This document shows positions 9,659-19,765 of a stretch of 64,000 bases of DNA, in pieces. The DNA lies in the NCBI GenBank assembly GCA_027924585.1, contig BSBM01000092.1, positions 10,881,001 to 10,945,000 on the forward strand, written 5' to 3'. Position numbers and translations under genes: made by a program. The notes under the pieces were generated by a model, which worked only from the letters and a program-made list of their open reading frames with translations, did no database searches and was not told the DNA's origin. The DNA is from Larix kaempferi (lineage: Eukaryota > Streptophyta > Pinopsida > Pinales > Pinaceae). Position 1 is the stretch's first letter; each line of letters starts with the position of its first letter.

Positions 9659-10168
9659 TTGGGGGATACTCATTCTTGGTGGCTAGAAAAGGTGTTTAAA
9701 GATCAATTCCATCTTTTCTCCATTTTTGAGCATCAAGTGGGTTTGACTTTGATTTTTCATCTTCTAAGCTTTAATTTGTCCCCACTTGGTTTCTCTTTGA
9801 TCATCAGTCCCAAGGAGAATCAAATTGAATATGTAAGAGAAGCAAATGAAGAAGTTAATTTGTCTGAAAATGAACCGAATCACATGTCTTATGTCTTCCC
9901 TCCATCCATCTCTGAGTTTAACTTGCATAAATTTTATGATCCTATCAGTTCTTTGATGGAGGATGTTTGTATCAGTCAATCTTTTCCTTGGCATAATTTC
10001 ATATTGCATCATTCAAACCATTCTTCAATGTTTGAACAAGTCAGGAAGATTGTGCCCTCAAATTTGTTAATCTTTAGCCCAATCTTGACTTGTTCTATCA
10101 TCAAAAATCAAATAAGAATCATTAACCTATTTGATGAATGGTTGCATTGGATTTATGATTTTACCTAA
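9659..10168 (+). other. Unidentified open frame before the G-like 3' end
   Basis: A 169-codon stretch free of stops, just upstream of the 3' end of a G-like internal region. It begins with TTG and has no early ATG; the first Met is about residue 76 (HMSYVFPPSISEFNL). I recognise no domain. Its position corresponds to the end of the polyprotein or an extra 3' open frame in the intact element, but it does not resemble G integrase. It may be a gag-derived or spurious frame. Confidence 0.25.
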
Positions 10169-10177
10169 CATTTGTGC

Positions 10178-10744
10178 TAACTGGTTCGAGTAGGGTAGGT
10201 AGGGTTTGAATAAGCTCGCTTGAGCAGTAGGTTTGTGTGCTTTTTCTTTTTTCTGTGTGATGAGTTGCCAATTTTTCTTTTCTGCATGGAGTGTCTGCTT
10301 GTTTTTGTTGAGTTGAGCCTTGCTCCTTCCTAAGCTTGTCTCTTCTCCTGCATGCATTAAAGAATTTTAATTTCCTTTTACATTTTTTTTGGCTGCCTGT
10401 GCAAGTTGAGTTTGCCTGCTTGAAAGAGTTCTCTTTTCTCCTACACAGTAATAAAAAAATGCGAATGATGAATAAATGATATATGCCATTTAAAATTTCT
10501 TTTAATGCATTTCAGATTATGCTTTAGAGTAGATTTCAGTTTCAGTTTTATTTTATATTTTTCACACACATGCTCCATGAGGTATTTTAGTGTTTGTGAG
10601 CACAGGAACAGGTGCAAAATAAAAGCTGAAAGGAAGGATGGTGCAGTGCTGGATCAAATATTGATGCAGAGCAGATCGAGGCCAGAGATTCTGAGGTTCT
10701 CAAGCACTCTCTCCCTTAAGGCACTTGTCCCAGCTGGAGCCAGA
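10178..10744 (+). mobile_element. 3' untranslated end of a G-like gypsy internal region
   Basis: Matches the reverse complement of 43172-43620: GAGTAGGGTAGGTAGG near 10190, CATGAGGTATTTT near 10577, CAGAGATTCTGAGGTTCTCAAGC near 10683 and the last bases CAGCTGGAGCCAGA before the LTR. This shows the adjacent LTR is a 3' LTR, in plus orientation. Confidence 0.75.
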
Positions 10745-13700
10745 TGTTATCACACCATAGTAGCAGGGCTACTATTCTTGCTTAGCAGATATCTGCACAT
10801 TTCAGAGCTTCCATTATTCAGAGCTTGGCTATGATGATTGTATATTTTGAGATCACTCATGATTAGAGCAGTGTATTATTCAGACTTATGTTAGACCTTG
10901 TGTCAAGGCTGAGCCTTGAGAGTTCAGATTTGATGACCGATGTGACCCTTTATCCCATACAGTTTCAGTTCAGTGCTTAGAGATGTATTGCAGCAGTGTT
11001 TCAGATGATATATGATGATTATTATTGTGATGATGTTATATGACCTATGGATGCTTTATCATTGACTGTGGATTATTGTCTTGTTGATTTAGTCATGTTC
11101 ACAGTATCTGCTTGGTATATTATTCCTGATGTGGCAAACTGTTTAAAATGAACTCTAAATAATAAAATGGGCATTTACTTGCACATTTAGGTTATTTGAC
11201 AAACCCACTGGCTTACCACCTTACATAGATATGGTATTTCCTGACACCAGTTGTTTGCTAGTTTAGGCTCCATATTCACTTGACTCCATCCATACATGAC
11301 TTTCCTATTTGACTTTAAACCTTGACCTGTCTCATTTGACTTTCTGATACTGAGGACTTCCCCATTTTTCTACCTCTGTGTTTGGACCGCATCCCTGTAT
11401 GTTCAGTGTCTCGACTCTAAGTTGGTGACAAAACTTGCCTTTGGTGAGTTGGATTGTAGGCCTAAATCATTTTGGTCGGTTGTCCCAATGTTTGGCATTG
11501 GCTCGAACTCCCCCTAGTCACTTGAGATGTTGTTGGCTAAACTGAAAGCTCATGTTCTACTTATGGAAACTTATAAATTCGCCCATGGAAACTAAAAAGG
11601 GCAAGAGCGATGAACAGCTAAAAATACTTCTCGAAGAGTATAAGAAAGGTCCAAAAAGCAATGGTTCGTAAAAGCTATATCTAAACAATTGCTGACCTTA
11701 TATGTATATGAAAACATGCCCTGGATGCAATCTGCAACTAGTTGTGCTTTTTAGCACACCTGAGATCCGAAGGGTTATGTAGGCCAAAAAGGCCATGGAA
11801 TGAAATTGAATGATCCTAATGAACCTGGATCAACTTGATGTAGACATGATGCCTAAGTTGAATAAGCACTCTCTAAACAACTTATCCATTTGTGAGGCAC
11901 AGCCATTCCCCGTGTTATTTTGTCCAAGCACAAAGTTTGTAGCTTCCCCCTTCTCCCAGTCCAAAGTATTTTTGAGTTAAGTTAGACAAGTCAACCCCTT
12001 GGCCCAACCTTGTTCCTAGCCTTCATCCTTCACTAGCAGTTTGACCATGTCCAATGGGTAAGTTTGTCATTTGAACTATTGTGCAAGTAATTTTATATAA
12101 CAAAAGAATATGCTAACTTGATTAATGCCACTGAATGGATGTTATACTTTGAGCTTGGCTGTGAGAATGATTAGAGAAGCATGTCTTAGTCTACTGATGT
12201 GATTTATCCTTGGTTGTATATTATTGGGATCCGTGATGATGTGGGCCATATATATATACCTATTGATGATGATTGATGGTCCCACATACTTGATGATGAT
12301 ATCATATGATGGACATATGGTTCAGATGATGATTGATGCAGTTCAGCAGGTTTTATTATTACTTCAGATCATCAGATTATGCACTGTCCATATATGGTGG
12401 ACCCTACAGCTGGCCCATTAGGGCAACCCATGGTGTATGAGTACACATTCCTAGTGGATTTGGGTCTTCTGGATCCAATGAGACACTTATCTTTCAGTTC
12501 CGGGCACTTCTGACAGTGATTGATGCAGTTTTACACTTGTTGACCAGATTTGGGGCTGATTTCCTAGCCTGAGCAGCAAGGGCCATGAGAGGCCAGTTCA
12601 CCTAGGGCGCTGTATGAGGAGGGGGTGGTCCAGCCACTTGTTTTTACCATTTACCCCCCCTTCTGGAGAGCCTGGTGGGCTCAATTGGACAGCGGAGATG
12701 CCCTGGGAGGCAGTTTTGCAACTTTCACAGTTCCCGAGGCAGTTAAAAAATGGGATAAAGTGGTCACTGAGGAATTCGATTTGGGCAATTGAGGCAAGGT
12801 TTTGGCATTTGGTTTTCACAGAGGTCTTCCAGGGTGATCCCACTATCTTCCAGCCAGTTTTCACCATGTGGGTAGGCCCATAGCGATCACATGAGGTCTT
12901 TTACTGCTTGTTTGTCACAGATTTTGAGGACAAATTTGATCATTTATATTATCTTGGACATATTTTATTATTTTATTGTGCCTTAGGGATGAGCTAATAA
13001 AGATCGATGCCTCCTAGCCCCACCATGTGCTTCTTATGTCATGTCCTAGTCATTATGAGGTGGGCTTTGGTACTTTTCCCCCTCTAGTGGATGACGTCAC
13101 CCTCCATGACTATTTTAGACTATGACGTCATCATTATATTGGGTGATCCATGTGATATATTGTTATGATTCATTATTAGCCATTGATCATGTATTGAGAT
13201 CTTGTAATCCCAACCACTCATTTGATGTAGTATTGTAAAGTGGTATAGGGTTTTGGTCTTTATTATCCTATATAAGGAGGAGACCCCCTATTGTATAGCT
13301 CACCTTTGGAGCTCTGGAATATTGGAATAGAACACTTCTTTGTGGAGCATATCTCTCTTGTCTTGTGGATTCTCTTGCATCTTGAGTATACAGTATCTCC
13401 TCTATGTATCATTGTGGGTTTTGGTGCTTCTACTAGTTTTCTTGCAAGAAAGTCGAATTGGTGGAGAGGAGGGCGATTTCTTGAGGGTTATTGGTGGAAG
13501 GATCCACATATTCTCTCTTAGGTTGATCTTGTGACAGGGAGTATCATTATTGTATCTTCGTGACATAGTTGATGCTTTCTATTACATCTTTCTATCATTT
13601 TCATAATCATCTTACTTGACTTGTTTCTTTGATCTTGTCTTGTAGTTAGAGGACGATTTGGCTATCTTGGAGGAGGACGTTTTGGTTGGAGCTCTTGGAT

Positions 13701-15196
13701 CTCACTCTTGAATACACACATAGGAGAATGCTATCAATTTGCAAGGTGGCCACAAGCAATTGAGGTAAGATCTACAAGGTATGTGCCTCTTTCCATCCAT
13801 TCTCTCTTCATTGATCACAAACCCTAATTAATCAAAACCCCAATTTTGGTTTTTCTTAGATCTACTTAGATCTAACCTTGCTTTTGAAAAGATCTTAAGA
13901 ACCCACCTCTATAGCATCCACCCCTAGTTGGATCTATAGTTTGGTGGTGATTGGGTTAAAATTAACACACTTTTCAAGGCAATATAGCCCTCTTGAACCA
14001 AATCGCACTTCCTTGGAGAGGCTTGTTGGGTTAGATCTAGCATGTGGGTAGGTGAGATCCCACTTGATTTGCAATCTACACACTTGATAACCTACCCCTA
14101 GACTTTTACTTGGGTGATTTCTACCTTGTGGGCATCATTCCACATTTTAAGGGATTAAAACCCCCTTCTGAATTACTTGGCACCTTAAAACTCAGATCTA
14201 GTAAGATCTAACCCTTGGATTGGCTTGATTTTCTAGATCCACATAGATCAATGCCTAAACTACTTGGATCTACATTTTGGTGGCCATTGGACTTGATTTG
14301 TCACACTTTATCCACCTTTTAGCCCTCCTTGAGCAAGGTCGCACTTCCTTGGGTGACTGAGTTTGCCCACTTCTAGGACCTGGGTAGTTGAGATTTCAGT
14401 GGATTTGGAACGGGAATACCTTGAAACCTATATCTAGAGTATCATTTTGTGACGATCTGCCTTGGGGATAACATTCCCTATTTTAAGGGATTGTGGTCCA
14501 CTTGCGTCATTTCATGAAATCCTAGATCTAGCAGGATCCAACCATTCTATCTCAATTAGCCCATTTGACTTGACCTCTAGGTGTCCCGATCTACACTTTG
14601 ACATATCTTTTGACTCCATTAACCCATCCAACAAGGCACTAGTCTTCCTTAAGCAAATCGCATTCCTTGGGGATTGTGTCAAACCTTAGATCCAGTAAGT
14701 GGGTACTCCTAATCTCAACTTAGATCCATAGATCTACTCATTACATATCCTCTAGTGCCAATTGCATCCCTTAATTTCACCTTGTGGGTCCACTTTAAGC
14801 CATTTCACATATCCCAAGAGGGTAAGACCCACTTGTGTACCATATGGTACTATATCTTGTCATCATAACTAATCATGTGGCCTAAATCATACATTGGTTG
14901 AAACACTAATCATTTCTCAAACCACCTTCAACCATACTTTAATTTCTAGTTCCACTTTACCTTGCATTGGTTTCCGTAACTTACCATTTACTCATCCCTA
15001 GGAACCTTTGATTGGTTATAGGGTCTCCCCCTAGGTCTTGACTCATCTAGATCTAAAGCGAAGAGTGCCTTGGTTGACGTGACTCCCACCTTGCATTGGG
15101 AACCGTGGCATCTCTTGGGTCACCTCTTTAGTTGTCCATCTCCTCTACCATCCCGGATGGGATACCACTAGGGGCAACTACAAGTTGTGTGATAAC
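10745..15196 (+). repeat. Long gypsy LTR (4452 bp), 3' LTR of the composite insertion
   Basis: Begins TGTTATCACACC and ends GTGTGATAACA, with the 9-bp terminal inverted repeat TGTTATCAC/GTGATAACA of this family. It is closely similar along its length to the solo LTR at 19766-24202 and more distantly to the array LTRs. The second half is rich in AGATCTA palindromes. Short open frames inside show no family resemblance. Confidence 0.88.
13269..13275 (+). promoter_or_regulatory. TATA box of the long LTR
   Basis: CCTATATAAGGAGGAGACCCCCTA; the same block is in the solo LTR at 22275-22281. It puts the probable transcription start about 2.55 kb into the LTR. Confidence 0.6.
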
Positions 15197-16022
15197 ACTT
15201 ACTCTGCCAGATTTGTAACTGTTTTTTAGCTATTGCTATTTTGGAATAAAAGGAGATTTTGGAGGTCTACATGGGATGCCATTGTTGTTATGAGGAATGA
15301 TCTACAAACCCTGAGGTGATATTGTGCTTTTGCATTTGATACAAATTATGATTCTGAATCTTGCTTAGCTTAGAATTCTTTGTTAAGAGCATAGGATGGG
15401 TATTTGATGGTCCAACTTACCCATTGATATTAGGCTTGATGCAATATAGGAGTACAAATTGTAGTCGGTTCTTACTTATGTACTTCTTATTTCATTTTGT
15501 TTAATATACTAAGCATGATTTAAGTTTTGTCTTGTAAGTGGTGCATATGTGCAGATCTTAAAGGATAAGAGTGGAGGTTTGAACTCGGGTGTCTCTTCCT
15601 CCCTCCATCAAAGATTTTCTCTAACAAATTTTGCATTTCAGGGTCTCCTAAAAGTCTATCTTTAAATCTCAGTTGGGCATGAGAAAGTAGTTCGAAGATC
15701 CATCTCCAAAGATATTTGCAACCTTGTTACTGGTTACTTGAGATAGGCTTTTGATCTTTCACCCATTAGCCTTCTCCCATTCGCCTTCATCCTCCAGCTC
15801 CTAACCTTCCATTCGCTGCCCTTCATATCAGTCATCTAGCCTTCTGTTGCACCTGCCTTAGCGATCCTACCTTAGGGATACTCCCCTAGAGTTGGAGAAG
15901 AGCCAACCTGAAACGAAGAGGAGAGGAGTGTGGTGACATTGGCCTCTCTCCTGAGAGTTGTCATCCAGCTGGTGTGTTACATTTTGGGCTTCACCACACA
16001 CATGTCAATTTTGGGCGACAAT
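15197..16022. other. Unassigned right part of the composite insertion
   Basis: No gene. The last 150 bp (TGTGGTGACATTGGCCTCTCTCC near 15930, then GTTACATTTTGGGC) resemble a decayed element C LTR end with primer-site region. Confidence 0.35.
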
Positions 16023-16296
16023 ATACACAACACTCACTCACTCAATTCGCATTAGTGAGAGAGAGGAGACAAGTTCGCATAGGAGGAAAGAGAGAGAGCT
16101 GCAGAAGACCATCTTTGTTTTGGGGTTTTACTTTTGTGACATTGTATTGGTGACTATTCTATCTCTGAGGAAGTTGCCGGGTTTTCTCCATTAAGATTTC
16201 CCGAGGAAATTCTTTGTGTCTATTGTGTTATACTGTGCATGTTATTCTTTCAGATAAGATCCTAGACAATCTTGATTAAAATTTAAAAATCTAACA
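16023..16296 (+). repeat. Copia A 5' LTR, right part
   Basis: TACAC, then AACACTCACTCACTCAATTCGC to AAATCTAACA, matching 32322-32590. A short inverted repeat (TCACT..AGTGA) lies just after the interrupted TATA region. Confidence 0.9.
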
Positions 16297-16308
16297 TGGT
16301 ATCAGAGC
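16297..16308 (+). promoter_or_regulatory. Copia A primer binding site (initiator Met-tRNA)
   Basis: TGGTATCAGAGC directly after the LTR end AACA, the standard plant copia primer site. Confidence 0.92.
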
Positions 16309-17124
16309 AGGCCTGAAAGAAAACATTGTGCAGTTGTTGCCTAGGGTCATCTTGGAATTTTCACTATAAATCACTTTTGGCGAAGTTTCAGGATATGAAA
16401 CTTGGACGGGCCAAAGATGAAATATTCATGTACCTTGTGTGCGAGTTTCAACCTCAGATTCATTGTACTTTAGGAGATATGATCCATGAAAATTAGGGTT
16501 TCAACCTCCTCCAGAATTCAGTTTTAAAAAGGTGACCTAGGGAGAAATGATATATCTCAGGCTACGAATATCCAAATAGAATTTCATAAGATGTTCTAGA
16601 AATTGCATGGACTGTAGTTTCTCTGGTGTGAGTTTCAGAATCCGAAGATGAAATAGTGATACGTGGAATTCCGTACAAGTTCGCTATACTGAAAAATTCC
16701 ATAAACAGTTCATCGTGGGAAACTTAGCATAAGTTCCACTTGGTAAATCCAATCCTGCTCTGACCTGTGGGGTTGGATAGAGGACAGATCATACTATCAC
16801 AGGACGAAGTTTCAGACCTTGAGGAGCAGAAATTTCAGAGATACATCAGAATTAAGACTCGACAAATCTACAGTAGAAATTGAAGAAACTAGGGCATCAA
16901 GTTTTTGGAGCTTCTCTTCATCAATTTGGAAAAAAAGAGTACAATGGACAACTCGCCTTGAGGAGGCGTATCTTCTTGTCCAATCAAAAGTTCAAGATTC
17001 CAAATTTGAAAAATTAGAGTTTCTCTAACAAACCCTAGGCCAACGAGCTCCAGAACCAGTTTCGGCAACTTAAAGTGGTAAGACCTAAAAGCTTTGCTAT
17101 TTCCATTTGAGGTACTCATTCAAT
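16309..17124 (+). other. Copia A leader
   Basis: About 815 nt between primer site and gag with no supported gene. Its last 150 nt match the copia B leader before 24742. Confidence 0.6.
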
Positions 17125-18028
17125 ATGTCTCACCACACCAAGCTTGAAGGAGCCGATAACTTCCGAGCATGGAAGTATAGGATTGCTCTTGTCCTTGAAG
17201 AAAATGATTTGGAAAAGTATGTGAATAAAGAGGTTCCAGCACCAGAGGGAGATGAGGCTAAGGCCATCCATAAGAAGAACTTGGTTAAGGCCAAGAGAAT
17301 CATTGCAGACTCCATTAAGGATCATCTTATCCCACATGTGTCATCCTTGAAGACACCCAAGGATATGTTCGATACGTTGACAAGGCTATTCGAAGGGAAG
17401 AACATCAATCGGAAGATGACATTAAGGAACCAGCTCAAGAACATAAAGATCCTGAACTCCGAGACCATGCAGTCATATTTCACAAGGGTCTTGCAGATCA
17501 AGGAGCAACTTGAGGCAACTGAAGAAAAGGTAGAAGAAGGAGAGATCGTCATGACCACCTTGAATGGTCTCCCAAGATCATGGGACTCATTCATTCAAGG
17601 GATATGTGCCAAGAAGAAGTTGATTACATTCAGTAGACTATGGGAAGAATGCACACAAGAAAAAGCTTGACTTGTGGCACGAGAAGAGAATATGGGAGCC
17701 AATGATGATCAAGCTCTCACAGCACACGCCGGAAGAAATCATAATAAGAGGGAGCACCACCATCACAGTAAGAGGGAGAAACACCATCAAAATCAGAGGG
17801 AGAATTATGATAGACCCAGAAGAGATCTATCCAACAGTAGATGCTATACATGTGATGAGAAGGGACACTACTCCAGAGATTGTCCCAAAACCAGAAGTGT
17901 CCAACAAAAAGAAGACCAACGAGAAAAGGCACCATGCTCACACCGCGGAAGATGATGAACCTGCAAGGAAAAGAACCAGAGAAGAAGAAAGAGATGATTC
18001 TTCGAGTGATGAAGAATATGTATTATGA
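17125..18028 (+). pseudogene. Copia A gag, one nonsense mutation
   Basis: Capsid protein of a Ty1/copia element. It starts at ATG 17125 (SHHTKLEGADNFRAWKYRIAL). The gag region is typical (LIPHVSSLKTPKDMFDTL, TLNGLPRSWDSFIQGI), followed by a His/Lys-rich stretch and the zinc knuckle CYTCDEKGHYSRDCP at about 17842-17884. TGA at 17668-17670 replaces the CGA (Arg) still present in copia B. After the knuckle the frame drifts and ends near 18028, where copia B continues into protease; here the protease and integrase are absent. An A-rich, Arg/Glu-rich tail (PARKRTREEERDDSSSDEE) is shared with B. Confidence 0.87.
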
Positions 18029-18129
18029 TGAATAAAGATCAAGAGGGAGCACACTGTCAGAGACTCCAGTAGTTCCTGCAAGGAAGCAAAAATCAAGAGG
18101 GAGTCCACCCAACAACCAAACAAAGATAA

Positions 18130-18546
18130 GTATTTGAATTGTCATTTCTTGTATATCTAATTACTTAAATGATATTGTTCAGTTGTGTACATACGTACGT
18201 TCCTAGATTTAGGATGTATATTATGCATATTAGGATATTTGCATTAATAAACAGTATACTACTAATATGCATGTGATGGGTAAGTGGCCTATGGTACTGT
18301 ACAACATTCCATTGCTACTTATCTAGAATGAAACCTTTTTGTTGACATGTTGGGAGTAGTGCACAATCTTAACAATGTTCTGGTAGAGATGGAAGGCATC
18401 TAGAAAGTTACAGGATATGGATGAATGTTGCATTGAAGCATTAGCTAAGATAATTGCATGACTGTATGACCTATGTCTTTATGCGTAAAAATTTGTTCTG
18501 AAAACTATGAGATGTTTCTAATCATGCAATTGAACTTGTCTTGTAG
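18130..18546 (+). other. Intron-like block replacing protease and integrase in copia A
   Basis: AT-rich, non-coding, with GTATTT at 18130 and a T-rich tail ending CTTGTCTTGTAG at 18546. Copia B has protease and integrase at this point. It may be an intron, or filler left by a deletion. Confidence 0.4.
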
Positions 18547-18554
18547 GAAAGATC

Positions 18555-19169
18555 GTGTACCATCACCTAGAAGAGAGATTTGTTTCGAAGAACAAGCGGC
18601 GAAGATCAAGAAAACTACCTATTGAAGATATTGAAGAACTTGAAGTTCGAGATTCAGTGATGGAAGAAGCAGTTCCAGAAGATCATGAAGACTGCGAAAT
18701 AGAAGAACCACAAGAACCTGTAGATCCACCTCATGAAAAGAACCTTACAACTATGAGGAAGCTGCTGAGAAGAAAGAATGGAAGGATGCCATGATCGAGG
18801 AGTACCAATCGATCATGAAGAATGATGTCTAGGATGTAATTATGAGACCAGAAGGGAACTCTGTTGTGACTTCCAAGTGGATCTACAAGATCAAGCATGC
18901 TGCAGATGGCAGCATAGAAAAACAAAAGGCAAGGTTTGTGGCACGTAGCTTCTTCCAGAAGGAAGGCATAGATTATGAGGAAACATTTGCATGTGTAGCT
19001 AGATACACTTCCATCAGATCAGTACTTGCATTGGCTGCAGTGATGAAATGGAAGTTACACCAGATGGATGTCAAGACAGCGTTCTTGAATGGTGTAGTAG
19101 AAGAGGAAGTGTACATGGAGCAGCCACTCGGATTTGAGACACATGACAGGCAGACTCATGTGTTCAAAT
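18555..19169 (+). pseudogene. Copia A reverse transcriptase, 5' part
   Basis: It resumes in the linker before reverse transcriptase (SRKLPIEDIEELE, EPQEPVDPPHEKN), with a deletion of roughly 135 nt relative to copia B. It then enters the copia RT domain: SKWIYKIKHAADGSIEKQKA, GIDYEETFACVARYTSIRS, LHQMDVKTAFLNGVVEEEVY, EQPLGFETHDRQTHVFKL. There is a TAG near 18831. It is cut at 19169 by copia B, whose target duplication is CAAAT (19165-19169 and 30151-30155). The domain resumes at 30151. Confidence 0.88.
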
Positions 19170-19693
19170 TGTTGATGTATTTGTAACTTCGGAATGTATT
19201 TCACTTGTATATTTTATATTGTTATTGTACACCTGACGAAGAGCTTATATTCTTCCGATCGGAAAAGTCATTATTATTATTTGATGGGTTATTAGACTCC
19301 CCTAGTGGGGTCGCCCCAAAGTTAGGGTTGTATGGGTTATTACACTCTCCTAGGAGAAGTCGGCCCAGTAGGGTAAAAAGGCAAGTGAAGTAAAGTATAA
19401 ATAGAGAGTGTGACTCTCTCATTTGTTCATTCACTCACTCACTCATTCGCATAAGTGAGAGAGAGACAAGTTCGCACAAGTGGAGGAGGAGGAGTTGTTG
19501 GAGTCTATCTTATTGTTTTGGGATTTTGTACTCTTGCTCATTCTATCTTTGAGGAAGTTGCGGGGTTTTCTCCTTTATGGTTTCCCCGGTGAAATGCTTT
19601 GTGTCCATTGTCTCTTGTGATTGATTTTTTGTGCTTGTTATTCTCTCAAATAAGATCCTAGATCATATTGAATTAAATGTTGAAAAACTAACA
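19170..19693 (+). repeat. Copia B 5' LTR
   Basis: 524 bp, TG..CA. It differs from the 3' LTR at about 20 positions by eye plus a 4-nt CACT slippage. TATAAATA box at 19396-19403, followed by a TCACTCACTC..AGTGAGAGAG inverted repeat. Confidence 0.94.
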
Positions 19694-19705
19694 TGGTATC
19701 AGAGC
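19694..19705 (+). promoter_or_regulatory. Copia B primer binding site (initiator Met-tRNA)
   Basis: TGGTATCAGAGC immediately after the LTR. Confidence 0.93.
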
Positions 19706-19765
19706 TAACCTAAGAAGAAGACACTGTCCAGCTGCGGAAGCTAGGGCTTCTTAATTTTTGGATCT

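Larger units (their letters stand above)
9434..16022 (+). mobile_element. Composite insertion with a long gypsy LTR, in the copia A 5' LTR
   Basis: The copia A LTR is interrupted between TACAC at 9429-9433 and TACAC at 16023-16027, a 5-bp target duplication. The insert holds an unidentified open stretch (9659-10168), the 3' internal end of a G-like element (about 10178-10744), a complete 4452-bp LTR (10745-15196), and 826 bp of other sequence. The left end begins TGTTATCACC like the LTR family, but the sequence diverges after about 12 nt. The right end is not a normal LTR end. It is probably a rearranged or 5'-truncated element. Confidence 0.6.

Noticed and set aside
9659-10168. Calling the 169-codon frame an envelope or movement protein
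   Set aside because: No ATG near the start, no signal or membrane segment, and no recognised domain.
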